This document shows, one piece after another, positions 1 through 9,468 of a DNA stretch of 64,000 bases. The stretch comes from PALSA-278 sp963760285 (GTDB lineage: Bacteria > Acidobacteriota > Terriglobia > Acidiferrales > UBA7541). The DNA lies in the NCBI GenBank assembly GCA_963760285.1, contig CAVXCI010000001.1, positions 62,001 through 126,000 on the forward strand, in the 5' to 3' direction. The translations under genes were made by a program, and so were the position numbers. Position 1 is the first letter of the stretch. Each line of letters starts with the position of its first letter. Under the pieces are notes generated by a model that worked only from the letters and a program-made list of their open reading frames with translations, was not told the DNA's origin and did not search any database.

Positions 1-65
1 AAAAGAGCTGATTCGCCGATGATTCGCCAAAGATTGTCTTCGTTTGCCGCGTCGTCTGGATACAT
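1..65 (-). CDS. N-terminal fragment of an unknown gene, cut by the left edge
   Basis: Reading leftward from an ATG at 63-65, 21 codons are open to the window edge, beginning M-Y-P-D-D-A-A-N-E-D. A strong Shine-Dalgarno (GGGGAG) lies about five bases upstream of this ATG, which supports a real start. Too little is present to name a family. The interval from 66 to 248 shows no gene. Confidence 0.45.
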   Translation of the reverse strand, partial: MYPDDAANEDNLWRIIGESAL

Positions 66-248
66 GTTCTCCCCTGCCTGAGATAGAGATCAAGCAACCG
101 CCTGATCATGTTCGCTTTTCCCCGCATGCGCCTTGAAAGGATTTAAGGATGAGTGTAAGACGCATGCAATACAGAGTTCCACAAATTTCAATACCCCTTC
201 AGCGAATTGCCTAACAAATGAAACCCGCCATCGCGGGATCCTTCCGCA

Positions 249-863
249 TTACCGCATGCCAACAATTCCCACGTTGAGGGCAAAAAAGGAGAGGCCCACA
301 ACCAGCGAAATGGTGTATGCCGCCAACGGCCGAATCTCCTCCAGTTCGCGGAACACGGCCATCAAGACGGCAACTTCCCACAGCCCCGCCACGTAAGACC
401 CGATTACCGGCACGATGGCTAGCCAGGTAACGATTTGTCCCAGCAGGAAGGGCCGTAACAAGCCTGTGAAGGAAGCGCGCCCTTTGAAAAACCACCGCGC
501 GACGAGATAGCAAAGTCCCAGCTGGAAGAGTGTCAAGACCGCAAATTCAACCCCTTGCAACGCCATCAGGAACAGAGCCAGTCTCCAGTTGATGGATGTC
601 CCCGCCATTCGCGCGCGCAGCACGCCTTCCAGAATGCCGAATAGCAGGGGCATGAACCATATGCTCCACCCATATTGAGTTGCATTCCGATCACGGGCGG
701 CCCGGCGAATCGCGCCGGCATCCCAATGCGCGATTCGAAACCCTTCTTGCAGATAGTACAGAAATGGAAGATGTTCCGGGGGGCGGATGGGGTCGTCGCC
801 CAGGGGCGCCCCAGGGCAGTCATGGTCCGCACCGGATTTCTGCCCGCATACATCGCAATGCAT
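249..863 (-). CDS. Zinc-ribbon plus Yip1-like membrane protein
   Basis: A 204-residue protein. The N-terminus has a short cysteine cluster (CDVCG, then a third Cys about nine residues on), probably a degenerate zinc ribbon. The rest is a hydrophobic domain with about five membrane segments, from roughly residue 65 to the C-terminus. The layout resembles Yip1-domain bacterial proteins of unknown function. It is transcribed divergently from the MBL hydrolase gene. The family call rests on the membrane pattern and the zinc-ribbon arrangement, not on a signature motif. Confidence 0.55.
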   Translation of the reverse strand: MHCDVCGQKSGADHDCPGAPLGDDPIRPPEHLPFLYYLQEGFRIAHWDAGAIRRAARDRNATQYGWSIWFMPLLFGILEGVLRARMAGTSINWRLALFLMALQGVEFAVLTLFQLGLCYLVARWFFKGRASFTGLLRPFLLGQIVTWLAIVPVIGSYVAGLWEVAVLMAVFRELEEIRPLAAYTISLVVGLSFFALNVGIVGMR

Positions 864-999
864 TCGGCGATTCTTTCACACTTCCGCGTCGAAAGGGCGG
901 AATCGGCCGGATGGCCAGCAAGCGCCGTGCTTGCAATTTGGTCTTCTGTGGAGACAATGGACGTGTGAACGCCGCGGAGACGTGCAGTTGGATTATGCG

Positions 1000-1944
1000 A
1001 TGAAAGGCGCCGGACCGATTGACGTTGAATACCTGGGCCACCCCAGAGTGATCGCCTCTTATTTGCTGGAAAGCGATGGCGAACTGGCGCTGATTGATCC
1101 GGGGCCGAGTGTATCGCTGCCCACCTTGCGCAAAAAGCTCCAGGGGCAGGGGGTTGCGTTCCACGATCTCCGCGCTCTGCTGTTGACGCACATCCATCTG
1201 GATCACGCGGGCGGAACAGGCACCCTGGTCCGCGAAAATCCCCGGCTGCGCGTTTATGTCCACGAAATCGGCGCGCGGCACCTGGCCGACCCGTCGAGAT
1301 TGCTGGCCAGCGCCAGCCGGCTGTACGGCGACGCAGCCGCAATGGAACGTCTGTTCGGCGAGTTTCTTGCCGTGCCGGCGGAAAATATCACTCCGCTGCG
1401 CGGCGGCGAGCATATTGAATTGGGCGGCCAGCATGTTGATGTGCTCTACACACCCGGGCACGCTTCGCACCACGTCACATACATTGATCCCGCGGCGGGC
1501 AACGCATTCGTGGGAGATACGTCCGGAATTCGCATTGCGGGCCAGCCATTTGTCCTGCCCGTCACTCCCCCGCCCGACATTGAAATCGAACGGTGGCGCC
1601 AGAGTATGGACGCGATTCTGAGCCGCAGTCCCGCGCGCCTTTTTCTCACCCACTTCGGCTGGTCAGAAAACCCACGGGAGCATTTCGACGAATTGCGCGA
1701 ACGCATGTCGCGCTGGGCGGCGCGGGCGCGCGAAGGCATTGCCGCAGGAGCGGATGACCGGCAGCGTGCGAAGGAATTTTCCCAGTGGGGTGCGCGTGAG
1801 TTGCGCCGGCATCTCACTGCGGAGGACGCCGAGCTATATGTTCGCACTGGCGGCCTGGAGTTGAGTTGGCTGGGGCTGGCTCGTTATTGGCGCAAACGAG
1901 CGGAAGCGGTGCTGCCGGATAACGCGAGCTTGCCCAAATGGTAG
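1000..1944 (+). CDS. Metallo-beta-lactamase-fold hydrolase (glyoxalase II-like)
   Basis: A cytosolic MBL-fold protein of about 314 residues. The metal-binding HxHxDH motif (THIHLDHAGG) is at residues 63-72. Later ligands are visible as TPGH, VGDTSG and THFGW, the usual order for the glyoxalase II-like branch. Substrate is unknown. The helical C-terminal 100 residues fit hydrolases acting on thioesters or similar small molecules. ATG at 1000 was chosen because homology-like sequence begins there. A GTG at 982 in the same frame is an alternative with no better ribosome site. The stop overlaps the next gene by 7 bp, suggesting coupled translation. Confidence 0.8.
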   Translation: MKGAGPIDVEYLGHPRVIASYLLESDGELALIDPGPSVSLPTLRKKLQGQGVAFHDLRALLLTHIHLDHAGGTGTLVRENPRLRVYVHEIGARHLADPSRLLASASRLYGDAAAMERLFGEFLAVPAENITPLRGGEHIELGGQHVDVLYTPGHASHHVTYIDPAAGNAFVGDTSGIRIAGQPFVLPVTPPPDIEIERWRQSMDAILSRSPARLFLTHFGWSENPREHFDELRERMSRWAARAREGIAAGADDRQRAKEFSQWGARELRRHLTAEDAELYVRTGGLELSWLGLARYWRKRAEAVLPDNASLPKW

Positions 1945-3458
1945 GCATTGGAAAAATCTCCGGGAAATCCGCGCCGCTCTCGCTGCGCCAAAATCCAAAT
2001 TTTTATGAACTCCATGCGCTTGTATGGTTGAGCGGCCTTTCACGGCGGTTCGGTCGGCGCATTACTCTGGGAAACGTGCCGGATACGGTATGGGATGAAC
2101 TGGCCGCGCAAGGTTGGAATCTTCTATGGCTGATGGGCGTGTGGGAGCGCAGTCCCGCCAGCGCGGCATTTTTTCTGGCGGACGACAATGCGATGCGGGC
2201 ATTCGATGCCGCGCTCCCCGGCTGGAAGCCGGAGCAGGTGGTTGGCTCTCCCTACTCCATACGAAACTACCAACCCGACGCGCGCATCGGCGCATGGGAT
2301 GATCTTGACCGCGCCCGCGCGGCGCTGCATCGCCGCGGCATCGGCTTGATTCTGGATTTCGTCGCCAACCACACGGCCCTCGATAATCCCTGGACGTGCG
2401 AACACCCGGAATACTACATCCGCGGTACCGTGGACGACATCCAGCATGACCCACAAAGTTATTTCGCCGCGCCATGCCCAGGATCTGAACGCATCATCCT
2501 GGCGCACGGGCGCGATCCGTATTTTCCCGCATGGCAGGATGTCGCTCAGCTCAATTTGTTTTCAGAAATCACGCGCGCGGCGCTTGTCTTGGAATTGCGA
2601 ACAATCGCTCAGCATTGCGATGGTCTGCGATGCGACATGGCCATGCTGGTGCTGAATGGCGTGTTTCCGCGAACGTGGGGAGCAAAACTCGGCGGCGCCC
2701 AGGCCCCCAAGGAGGAATTTTGGACGGAGGCTATCAACGCAGTTCCCGGTCTTCTGTGGCTGGGCGAGGCTTACTGGGGTCTGGAAGGAAAATTGCTCCA
2801 GATGGGTTTTCAGTTTACCTATGACAAGACGTTTTACGATTTGCTCCTTGGCAATCGCGCAGCCGAATTCGCTTCCTATGTCCGGTCAACCGCCGCGCTC
2901 GCCAGCCACATGGCTCATTTTCTGGAAAATCACGACGAGGAGCGCAGCGCCGTGGCATTCGGTCCGGCCCGGCTTCCTGCGGCAGCGACCCTGCTGGCTA
3001 CCATGCCCGGAATGCGTTTCTACTATCAGGGCCAACTGGAGGGAAGCAGCACGAAACTCCCGATCTATCTCAATGAAATTGCGCCACAGAAAACTGACCC
3101 CGTGATCCAGCAGCTTTACGAAACATTGCTTCGCGTCGGCCGTGAGGAGACTCTCCATTCCGGAGATTGGCGCGTGTTGAATGTGACCAGCGCCGGTGAC
3201 GGCGGATTCGCAAATCTTTGTGCCTATCAATGGAGAAAGCCCGAGGATTTCTGGGCGGTCATCGCCAATCCCAGCGAATTCGAATCGCAAGGGCGTGTTC
3301 ATTTCCCGGAAGGCATTGCCGCGCGGCAACAGTATGTTTTTGGCGATGAACTCAACGACGTGCGCTACCTGCGGGACGGAACTGAAATTGTGATTGAAGG
3401 CCTGTACGTGCGCCTGGCGCCGCATCAAGCGCACATTTTCCGTATTCAACCAGCATAA
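1938..3458 (+). CDS. GH13 (alpha-amylase family) glycoside hydrolase or transferase
   Basis: A 506-residue TIM-barrel protein without a signal peptide, so probably cytosolic. All four GH13 regions are visible: DFVANH (140-145), GLRCD with nucleophile D233, GEAYW with acid/base E277, and ENHDE with D333. The catalytic triad is therefore intact. The substrate cannot be read from sequence; intracellular alpha-glucan or a small alpha-glucoside is likely. The ATG sits inside the end of the MBL gene (7-bp overlap). The permease gene follows after 8 bp, so the three probably form one transcript. Confidence 0.85.
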   Translation: MVGIGKISGKSAPLSLRQNPNFYELHALVWLSGLSRRFGRRITLGNVPDTVWDELAAQGWNLLWLMGVWERSPASAAFFLADDNAMRAFDAALPGWKPEQVVGSPYSIRNYQPDARIGAWDDLDRARAALHRRGIGLILDFVANHTALDNPWTCEHPEYYIRGTVDDIQHDPQSYFAAPCPGSERIILAHGRDPYFPAWQDVAQLNLFSEITRAALVLELRTIAQHCDGLRCDMAMLVLNGVFPRTWGAKLGGAQAPKEEFWTEAINAVPGLLWLGEAYWGLEGKLLQMGFQFTYDKTFYDLLLGNRAAEFASYVRSTAALASHMAHFLENHDEERSAVAFGPARLPAAATLLATMPGMRFYYQGQLEGSSTKLPIYLNEIAPQKTDPVIQQLYETLLRVGREETLHSGDWRVLNVTSAGDGGFANLCAYQWRKPEDFWAVIANPSEFESQGRVHFPEGIAARQQYVFGDELNDVRYLRDGTEIVIEGLYVRLAPHQAHIFRIQPA

Positions 3459-3466
3459 AACGCGCA

Positions 3467-4846
3467 ATGGAAGCCGTGAACCGCAAGCCAAAATCTGAGC
3501 CGCCATCACCAGCAACGCCATCGCAAAGGGCGCTCCGCCACCTGGGATTTCTTCCGCTGCTGGCGGTTTTCTATGGATTCACCGCCAGCGGGCCTTTTGG
3601 TTATGAGGAAATTTTCAGGACCTCTGGCCCTGGCATGGCCCTTCTATTTCTGGCCCTGGTTCCCTTCGCCTGGAGTATTCCTGTTTCCTATGCCTCCGCT
3701 GAACTGAACAGCGTGCTCCCCGTGCAAGGTGGTTTTTATCGCTGGGTGCGCGCGGCGTTCGGCAATTTCTGGGGATTTCAATGCGGCTGGTGGAATTGGA
3801 CGGGAACATTTCTTCTGAACACTGTCTACGGCGTGCTGTTTATGGATTACGTGAAGGATTACGCGCCAGGAATGACGCCGCAGTGGAAATGGGCCGGCGC
3901 GTGTGCGGTGTTGATCCTTCTGGCGTACTTGAACGTGCGCGGCATTCAGGTTGCCGGAGGAGTAGCGATGACCATGCAGGTGGCCATGCTGATCCCCGTC
4001 GCGTGGCTCTGCATTGTGGCGCTATTTAAATGGCACTTCGATCCGATGACGCCATTTGTGCCGCCCGGTAGGCCGTTTGGGAGTGTCTTCGGCGCGGGAC
4101 TCGCGCTGGCCATGTGGAACTACGCGGGATACGAGCAATTATCAAGCGTGACGGAGGAGATGAAGGATCCGCAAAGGACCTTTGTGCGCCTGCTGGCATG
4201 GAATACGCCGTTAAGTGTGCTGACGTTTATTTTGCCAGCCCTGCTGGCGCTGGCGGCGCTGGGCAACTGGCGGCAGTGGGAGACGGGCTACATCGTGACG
4301 GCCTCACAACTTATCGGAGGACATGCATTAGGGGTGGCGATGCTGATTGCCTCCTTCATCGGCGTGCTTTCACTCTCCAACAGCACCATTCTTTACACCA
4401 CGCGCATTCCCGCGGTGATGGCGGAAGACGGTTACTTGCCCCGTTGGCTGGCGAAAATTCATCCGCGTTACGGCACGCCGGCGCGCGCCATTACCATTTC
4501 AACGCTTGTCTATTGCATTCTGGCGCGGTTCGACGTGGTGGATCTGGTCAACATTTATATCTGGACGCGAATCGCCACGTCCATGCTGACGCTTCTGGCG
4601 GCATGGCGGATACGCAGGAAATTCCCCAATGCGCCACGGCGGTTCCGGATTCCCGGCGGCAATTTGGGCATGGCTTGCGTTGTTATTTTTCCGGCGATTC
4701 TGTGCGCGGTGAAGATTTATTACAGCGAGTCTTACGTTTTCCGCTGGGCGCCGTGGCTGCTGGCCGCCGGGCCTGTTGCATACGTTATTCTGCGGTGGGT
4801 ATTCGGATTGCGGCCGGAACCCGTGCGGTTGCCGGAAACACACTGA
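3467..4846 (+). CDS. APC-superfamily amino acid/polyamine permease
   Basis: A 459-residue integral membrane protein with about 12 predicted membrane segments. The first segment carries the family's glycine-rich helix (FTASGPFGYEE) with an acidic residue directly after it. The length is typical of the APC family. Probable role is proton-coupled uptake of an amino acid or amine across the inner membrane; substrate is not assignable. It is the third gene of the run from 1000 and ends 23 bp before the stop of the convergent FAD oxidoreductase gene. Confidence 0.85.
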   Translation: MEAVNRKPKSEPPSPATPSQRALRHLGFLPLLAVFYGFTASGPFGYEEIFRTSGPGMALLFLALVPFAWSIPVSYASAELNSVLPVQGGFYRWVRAAFGNFWGFQCGWWNWTGTFLLNTVYGVLFMDYVKDYAPGMTPQWKWAGACAVLILLAYLNVRGIQVAGGVAMTMQVAMLIPVAWLCIVALFKWHFDPMTPFVPPGRPFGSVFGAGLALAMWNYAGYEQLSSVTEEMKDPQRTFVRLLAWNTPLSVLTFILPALLALAALGNWRQWETGYIVTASQLIGGHALGVAMLIASFIGVLSLSNSTILYTTRIPAVMAEDGYLPRWLAKIHPRYGTPARAITISTLVYCILARFDVVDLVNIYIWTRIATSMLTLLAAWRIRRKFPNAPRRFRIPGGNLGMACVVIFPAILCAVKIYYSESYVFRWAPWLLAAGPVAYVILRWVFGLRPEPVRLPETH

Positions 4847-4869
4847 GTCGTGCAGCTAATGAAGCGATT

Positions 4870-6465
4870 CTAGGCAGGATCTTTCAGAATTTCGCGCGCG
4901 GCGTTGGCTCCAGATGCGCCATTCAGACCGGTTCCCGGATGCGTGCCCGACCCGCAAAGATACAAGCCGCGCAGCGGAGTGCGATAACGCGCCCAGCCCA
5001 GCAGCGGTCGCATGGTGAATAACTGATCAAGCGCTAATTCGCCGTGGAAGATTTGCCCGCCCGTTAGTCCCCATTGCTCTTCCAAATCAAGCGGCGTGAT
5101 GATTTGTGCTCCCAGAACGCGCCCCGGCAAATCGGGAGCGTACGTCGCCAAAGTTTTGATGACCGCGAAGAGCAGTTCATTTTTTCGGCCGTGCCAGTTG
5201 CCTTCCTTCAGCCGATAGGGCGCAAATTGCACGTAAATGGACATCACGTGCCTGCCCGCCGGCGCCAGTGACGGATCCGACAGCGACGGAATGGTGGCGT
5301 CTAGATACGGGTGGGGCGAAAACTCGCCGTACTTGGAAGCATCAAATGCGCGTTCCAGATAATCAATTTCCGGACCGATGTGAATGCGTCCAGCCAGCGA
5401 ATTGTTGACGTCAGTTCCCTTCAGCGCGTTGAATTGCGGAAGACCATCCAGCGCGAGATTGATTTTTGCCAGCGTCCCCTGTCCCCGGAAGTGCTGGATC
5501 TTTGCCAGAAAATCAGGACCGAAGGAGGCGGGATCCGTAAGTTTCAAGAAAGTTCGCCGTGGATCGGCGCTGGAAACCACCGTCTTCGCGGAGATCTCTT
5601 CACCACTTGCCAGGACAACGCCGGTGGCCGCGCCATCCTTGGCAAGGATCTTTTCCACCGCCGCGTTACAACGTATTTCCGCTCCGGCCTGTTTTGCCGC
5701 GGCTGCGATGGCATCGGAGAGAGCGCCCATCCCGCCGCGCGGGAACCACGGCGCTCCCGCGGGATGCGGATCTGTGGCAGCGTGCAGTAGAAACTGCGCC
5801 GTGCTGCCCGCAGACCACGGCCCCATGGACGCACCCAGAATCCCGCGCGCGGCGATCATTGCGCGGAGCAGTTCCGTCTCAAAAAACTCCGCCACGAAAT
5901 CAGCCACCGCCATGGGGCCGTAGCGCAACAGGCGGGTCATGCTCTTTTTGCCCAGGCCTCGCAGATTGCGGCCGAAGCGAAACAGGTTCCAGAGGTCTTC
6001 GCCGCCGGGTTTCTCAATAACCGGAGGAGTGAGGCTGAGCAACTGGCGCAGAAGTTCGCTATAGCTGTTGAGCATTTCAGCGAATTCCACGTACTTCTGC
6101 GCGTCGCGCGCGGAAACTTTCTCCAGAAGCTTTGCCGTTTCACGCACATCTCGAAGGAGAAGCAACGCGCGGCCTTCAGGCGAAGGCGCAAAAACGCACG
6201 TAGAAGGTTCGACGACCGACAGTCCGTGCTTCTCCAATTGCAAATCGCGCGCGATTGCGGGAAGCAGCGGACCACCAGTGTGAGCGAGCGTGGAACACCG
6301 AAAACCCGGATGGAATTCTTCGGTGACGGCCGCGCCACCCACCATCGGACGGCTTTCCAGCACCAAAGGTTTGCGGCCCGCGCGCGCCAGATAAAACGCG
6401 GTCACCAGGCCGTTCACGCCCGCTCCGATGATGATGACTTCGCGCGCCGCAGCCACCTTCTTCAA
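4870..6465 (-). CDS. FAD-dependent oxidoreductase, phytoene desaturase/PYROXD2-like (copy B)
   Basis: 531 residues. The N-terminal dinucleotide-binding motif reads VIIIGAGVNGLVTAFYLARA and is followed by an acidic strand end (VLES), as in FAD-binding amine oxidase and phytoene desaturase-like enzymes. The C-terminal FAD motif is GLYLCGSGTHPGTGLNGASG. It starts with TTG at 6465, directly abutting the stop of the upstream paralogue (TAATTG), so translation is probably reinitiated. Closest in style to the PYROXD2/CrtI-like oxidoreductases, whose bacterial substrates are mostly unknown. No carotenoid gene is nearby, so a desaturase role is not supported. Confidence 0.8.
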   Translation of the reverse strand: MKKVAAAREVIIIGAGVNGLVTAFYLARAGRKPLVLESRPMVGGAAVTEEFHPGFRCSTLAHTGGPLLPAIARDLQLEKHGLSVVEPSTCVFAPSPEGRALLLLRDVRETAKLLEKVSARDAQKYVEFAEMLNSYSELLRQLLSLTPPVIEKPGGEDLWNLFRFGRNLRGLGKKSMTRLLRYGPMAVADFVAEFFETELLRAMIAARGILGASMGPWSAGSTAQFLLHAATDPHPAGAPWFPRGGMGALSDAIAAAAKQAGAEIRCNAAVEKILAKDGAATGVVLASGEEISAKTVVSSADPRRTFLKLTDPASFGPDFLAKIQHFRGQGTLAKINLALDGLPQFNALKGTDVNNSLAGRIHIGPEIDYLERAFDASKYGEFSPHPYLDATIPSLSDPSLAPAGRHVMSIYVQFAPYRLKEGNWHGRKNELLFAVIKTLATYAPDLPGRVLGAQIITPLDLEEQWGLTGGQIFHGELALDQLFTMRPLLGWARYRTPLRGLYLCGSGTHPGTGLNGASGANAAREILKDPA

Positions 6466-8058
6466 TTATCTCCCGCCGCCACTGTCTTTCAGAATTTCCA
6501 GCGCCGCCAAGCGTCCCGGCGCACCCATGATCCCGCCGCCAGGATGCGTGGCGGAGCCGCACATATAAAGCTGCTGAATCGGCGTGCGGTACCGGGCCCA
6601 TCCGGCCACCGGACGCAGGAAGAAAAGCTGCTCCAGCGAAAGCTCGCCCTGGAAAATGTTGCCCTCGGAAAGGCCGATGGTCCGTTCGATGTCCAGCGGC
6701 GTCATCACCTGCCGTCCAATAATGATGTTGCGGATGTTGGGAGCATACTCGGCGATGGTGGAGATAACCGCATCGCCGAAAGCCTCGCGATTGGCATCCC
6801 ATCCACCCTGCTCCTTCAAGTTGTACGGCGCATATTGCACAAAGCACGAGAGGATGTGTCTCCCCGGTGGCGCGAGCGAAGGATCCGTCAGCGTGGGTAT
6901 GACCATATCAATGTACGGTCGGCGCGAGAATTCGCCGTACTTGGCCTGATCGTAGGCGCGCTCCATATATTCCACGCTGGGAGAAATGGACATCGCGCCG
7001 CGCAGGTGGCGGCCTCTTCCCGGCAGGCAGGTGAATTCCGGCAGCGCATCCAGCGCCAGATTTACTTTTCCGGAAGAGCCGCGATACTTGTAGTGACGAA
7101 CCTCCTGCACAAAATCCGCGGGCAATTCCTTTTCGCCAACCATTTTTTCAAACGTCATTCGCGGGTCGAGGCTGGAAGAAATAATTTCGGCGTAAATCTC
7201 CTCGCCATTTTCCAGAACCACGCCCGTGGCGCGGCCATTTTTCACCACGATCTTGGAAACACCCGCCTCGGTGCGGACCTCGGCGCCGGCTTCCTTCGCT
7301 GCGGCGGCAATGGCGTTGGAAATCGCGCCAGTCCCGCCACGGCTGAACCCCCACGCGCGAAAAGCGCCGTCAATTTCGCCCATGTAGTGATGTAGGAGAA
7401 CGTAGGCCGTCCCCGGTGAACGGACTCCGAGGAACGTTCCGATGATGCCCGACGCGGACATGGTGGCTTTCAATACATCGGTTTCAAACCATTGGTCCAG
7501 AAAATCAGCGGCGCTCATGGTCATCAACTGGACCAGGTTGTACTTGTCCTGCGGCGGCAGCGTCTGAAAACGCCGTCCGAGGAAATACAGTTTCTTCAGG
7601 TCGCGCGGGTCGAGAGAAGTGGGGTCTGGCGGCACCATCCCCAAGATTGGTTTCACAAACCTGCACATCTGCAACATGGCCTGCCCGAATTCGTCATACG
7701 CTTCGGCGTCCACGCGGGAGTGGCGCAGGATTTCGCGCCGCGTCTGCGCGTGGTCATTCATCCGCCAGAGGTGGTTGCCATCGGGCATGGGCGTGAACGT
7801 GCCGTCCAATGGAAGAATTTCCAGGCCATGACGTGGCAAATCCAAATCGCGAATGATTTCCGGACGCAGCAGCGAAACCACGTAGGAAAACACGGAAAAA
7901 TGGAAGCCGGGGATGACTTCTTCAGTGACGGCCGCGCCGCCAAGAACGTGACGGCGCTCCAGCACCAGCACTTTCCGGCCGGCTTGCGCGAGATACGCCG
8001 CCGTCACCAGGCCGTTGTGGCCTCCGCCGATCACGATCGCGTCGTATCGTTTGCTCAT
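6466..8058 (-). CDS. FAD-dependent oxidoreductase, phytoene desaturase/PYROXD2-like (copy A)
   Basis: 530 residues and colinear throughout with the downstream gene, so the pair arose by tandem duplication. The FAD-binding N-terminus is IVIGGGHNGLVTAAYLAQAG. The C-terminus has MCGSATHPGGGIMGAPG. Motifs shared with copy B include GGAAVTEE near residue 40 and EQLFFLRPVAGWARYRTP near the C-terminus. The two may act as a heterodimer or on related substrates; both are inferences. The start at 8058 faces the divergent GcvT-family gene at 8229. Confidence 0.82.
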   Translation of the reverse strand: MSKRYDAIVIGGGHNGLVTAAYLAQAGRKVLVLERRHVLGGAAVTEEVIPGFHFSVFSYVVSLLRPEIIRDLDLPRHGLEILPLDGTFTPMPDGNHLWRMNDHAQTRREILRHSRVDAEAYDEFGQAMLQMCRFVKPILGMVPPDPTSLDPRDLKKLYFLGRRFQTLPPQDKYNLVQLMTMSAADFLDQWFETDVLKATMSASGIIGTFLGVRSPGTAYVLLHHYMGEIDGAFRAWGFSRGGTGAISNAIAAAAKEAGAEVRTEAGVSKIVVKNGRATGVVLENGEEIYAEIISSSLDPRMTFEKMVGEKELPADFVQEVRHYKYRGSSGKVNLALDALPEFTCLPGRGRHLRGAMSISPSVEYMERAYDQAKYGEFSRRPYIDMVIPTLTDPSLAPPGRHILSCFVQYAPYNLKEQGGWDANREAFGDAVISTIAEYAPNIRNIIIGRQVMTPLDIERTIGLSEGNIFQGELSLEQLFFLRPVAGWARYRTPIQQLYMCGSATHPGGGIMGAPGRLAALEILKDSGGGR

Positions 8059-8228
8059 GCCATGCCTGCCCCACGGGAGATCCGCGCCCTGTGGAGCAGC
8101 CCGCCATTCTACTGGGGCGGGTGATTAGTCTCAAGGGCGCCGGAAGGCTTGCCGCTGAGGCGCTCCTTGATAGGCGCTGCATTGGGCATCTATAATCGCG
8201 CATTCAAATGCACGCGTGAGGGGACCCT

Positions 8229-9428
8229 GTGCCAATCGGAACCGCCGTACACGAACGCACCTCGCAGCTATGCGAAAGCTTGAATTACCGCGAATGGTCC
8301 GGCTTTTACGCCGTCAGCGCATACGAATCTCACCACGAGCACGAATACAACGCCATTCGTAACTCCGCGGCGCTGATTGACGTCTCTCCCCTTTATAAAT
8401 ATCTCGTGACCGGGCCGGATGCCACGCGTCTGGTAAATCGCGTCATCACCCGCGACATCAGGAAAGTGGCTATTGACCAGGTGATCTACTGCTGCTGGTG
8501 CGACGAACAGGGCAAAGTGATTGATGACGGCACCATCACGCGGCTAGGCGAAAACACCTACCGCTGGACGGCGGCGGATCCCAGCCTGCGCTGGTTCAGC
8601 GAGAATGCCCTGGGGCTGAACGTTCAATTCGAGGATATTTCCGAACAAACCGCGGCGCTCGCGTTGCAGGGGCCAACTTCGGGACGATTGCTGGCCCAAC
8701 TTGTAGGCGACGATCTGCTGAAATTGAAATATTTTCGCGTGATGCACACGCGCATCGCCGGCGTGCGGGTGGATATATCCCGCACCGGCTACACTGGCGA
8801 CCTGGGTTATGAGATTTGGATTCCGTGGAAGGAAGCCACGAAAGTGTGGGACGCGCTGATGGATGCCGGGCGCGCCTTTGATATTCATCCCACGGGAATG
8901 CTGGCGTTGGATGTGGCGCGCATCGAAGCAGGCCTGATTTTGATTGAAGTGGACTATTTCAGCAGCAAGAAAGCTCTGATCCCATCTCAGAAGTACACGC
9001 CCTACGAAATCGGGCTGGGCCGGCTGGTGCACCTGGATAAAGAGCCGTTCGTCGGGCAGCAGGCGCTCCGGGAAGAAAACAAACGCGGCCCGGCGCGACA
9101 GCTGGTGGGCCTGGAAATTGACTGGAACGAAATTGAGAAGAGATTTGACGCCGTGGGACTGGCGCCGCAAATTCCAGGGACAGCATCACGCGTGCCGGTG
9201 CCTATATATCGCGGAGCGCAGCAGGTTGGGAAAGCCACGTCCACTACGTGGTCACCCACATTGAAAAAGATGATTGCGCTGGCCAGCGTGGAAAGCGCTC
9301 ACGCCGCTGCCGGGACACACCTGCGCGTTGAGATGACCGTGGAAGCGGTGCGGCATACAGTCGGCGCCGTGTGCGTGGAACTTCCCTTTTACAATCCGCC
9401 GCGGAAAATGTCGACGCCCGTCGCATGA
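8229..9428 (+). CDS. GcvT-family aminomethyltransferase (glycine cleavage T-like)
   Basis: 399 residues of the folate-binding GcvT/DMGDH-C/DmdA superfamily. It has the early SALIDVSPLYKYLVTGPDA segment, the TGYTGDLGYEIW motif, and a LDVARIEAGL block followed by a beta-barrel C-terminal domain. Such enzymes move one-carbon units between a methylated or aminomethyl substrate and tetrahydrofolate. The GTG start at 8229 has a GAGGGG ribosome site 7 bp upstream. There is no gcvH or gcvP nearby, so this is probably a stand-alone demethylase-type member rather than glycine cleavage T protein. It may act with the divergent FAD oxidoreductases. Confidence 0.8.
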   Translation: MPIGTAVHERTSQLCESLNYREWSGFYAVSAYESHHEHEYNAIRNSAALIDVSPLYKYLVTGPDATRLVNRVITRDIRKVAIDQVIYCCWCDEQGKVIDDGTITRLGENTYRWTAADPSLRWFSENALGLNVQFEDISEQTAALALQGPTSGRLLAQLVGDDLLKLKYFRVMHTRIAGVRVDISRTGYTGDLGYEIWIPWKEATKVWDALMDAGRAFDIHPTGMLALDVARIEAGLILIEVDYFSSKKALIPSQKYTPYEIGLGRLVHLDKEPFVGQQALREENKRGPARQLVGLEIDWNEIEKRFDAVGLAPQIPGTASRVPVPIYRGAQQVGKATSTTWSPTLKKMIALASVESAHAAAGTHLRVEMTVEAVRHTVGAVCVELPFYNPPRKMSTPVA

Positions 9429-9468
9429 AAACATGAAACTCTCGCGAATTATCGGCAAGGAGCAAACA

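Noticed and set aside
787..999. Extended N-terminus for the MBL hydrolase
   Set aside because: The added segment overlaps the divergent Yip1-like gene start and shows no domain; a start near 1000 fits the family.
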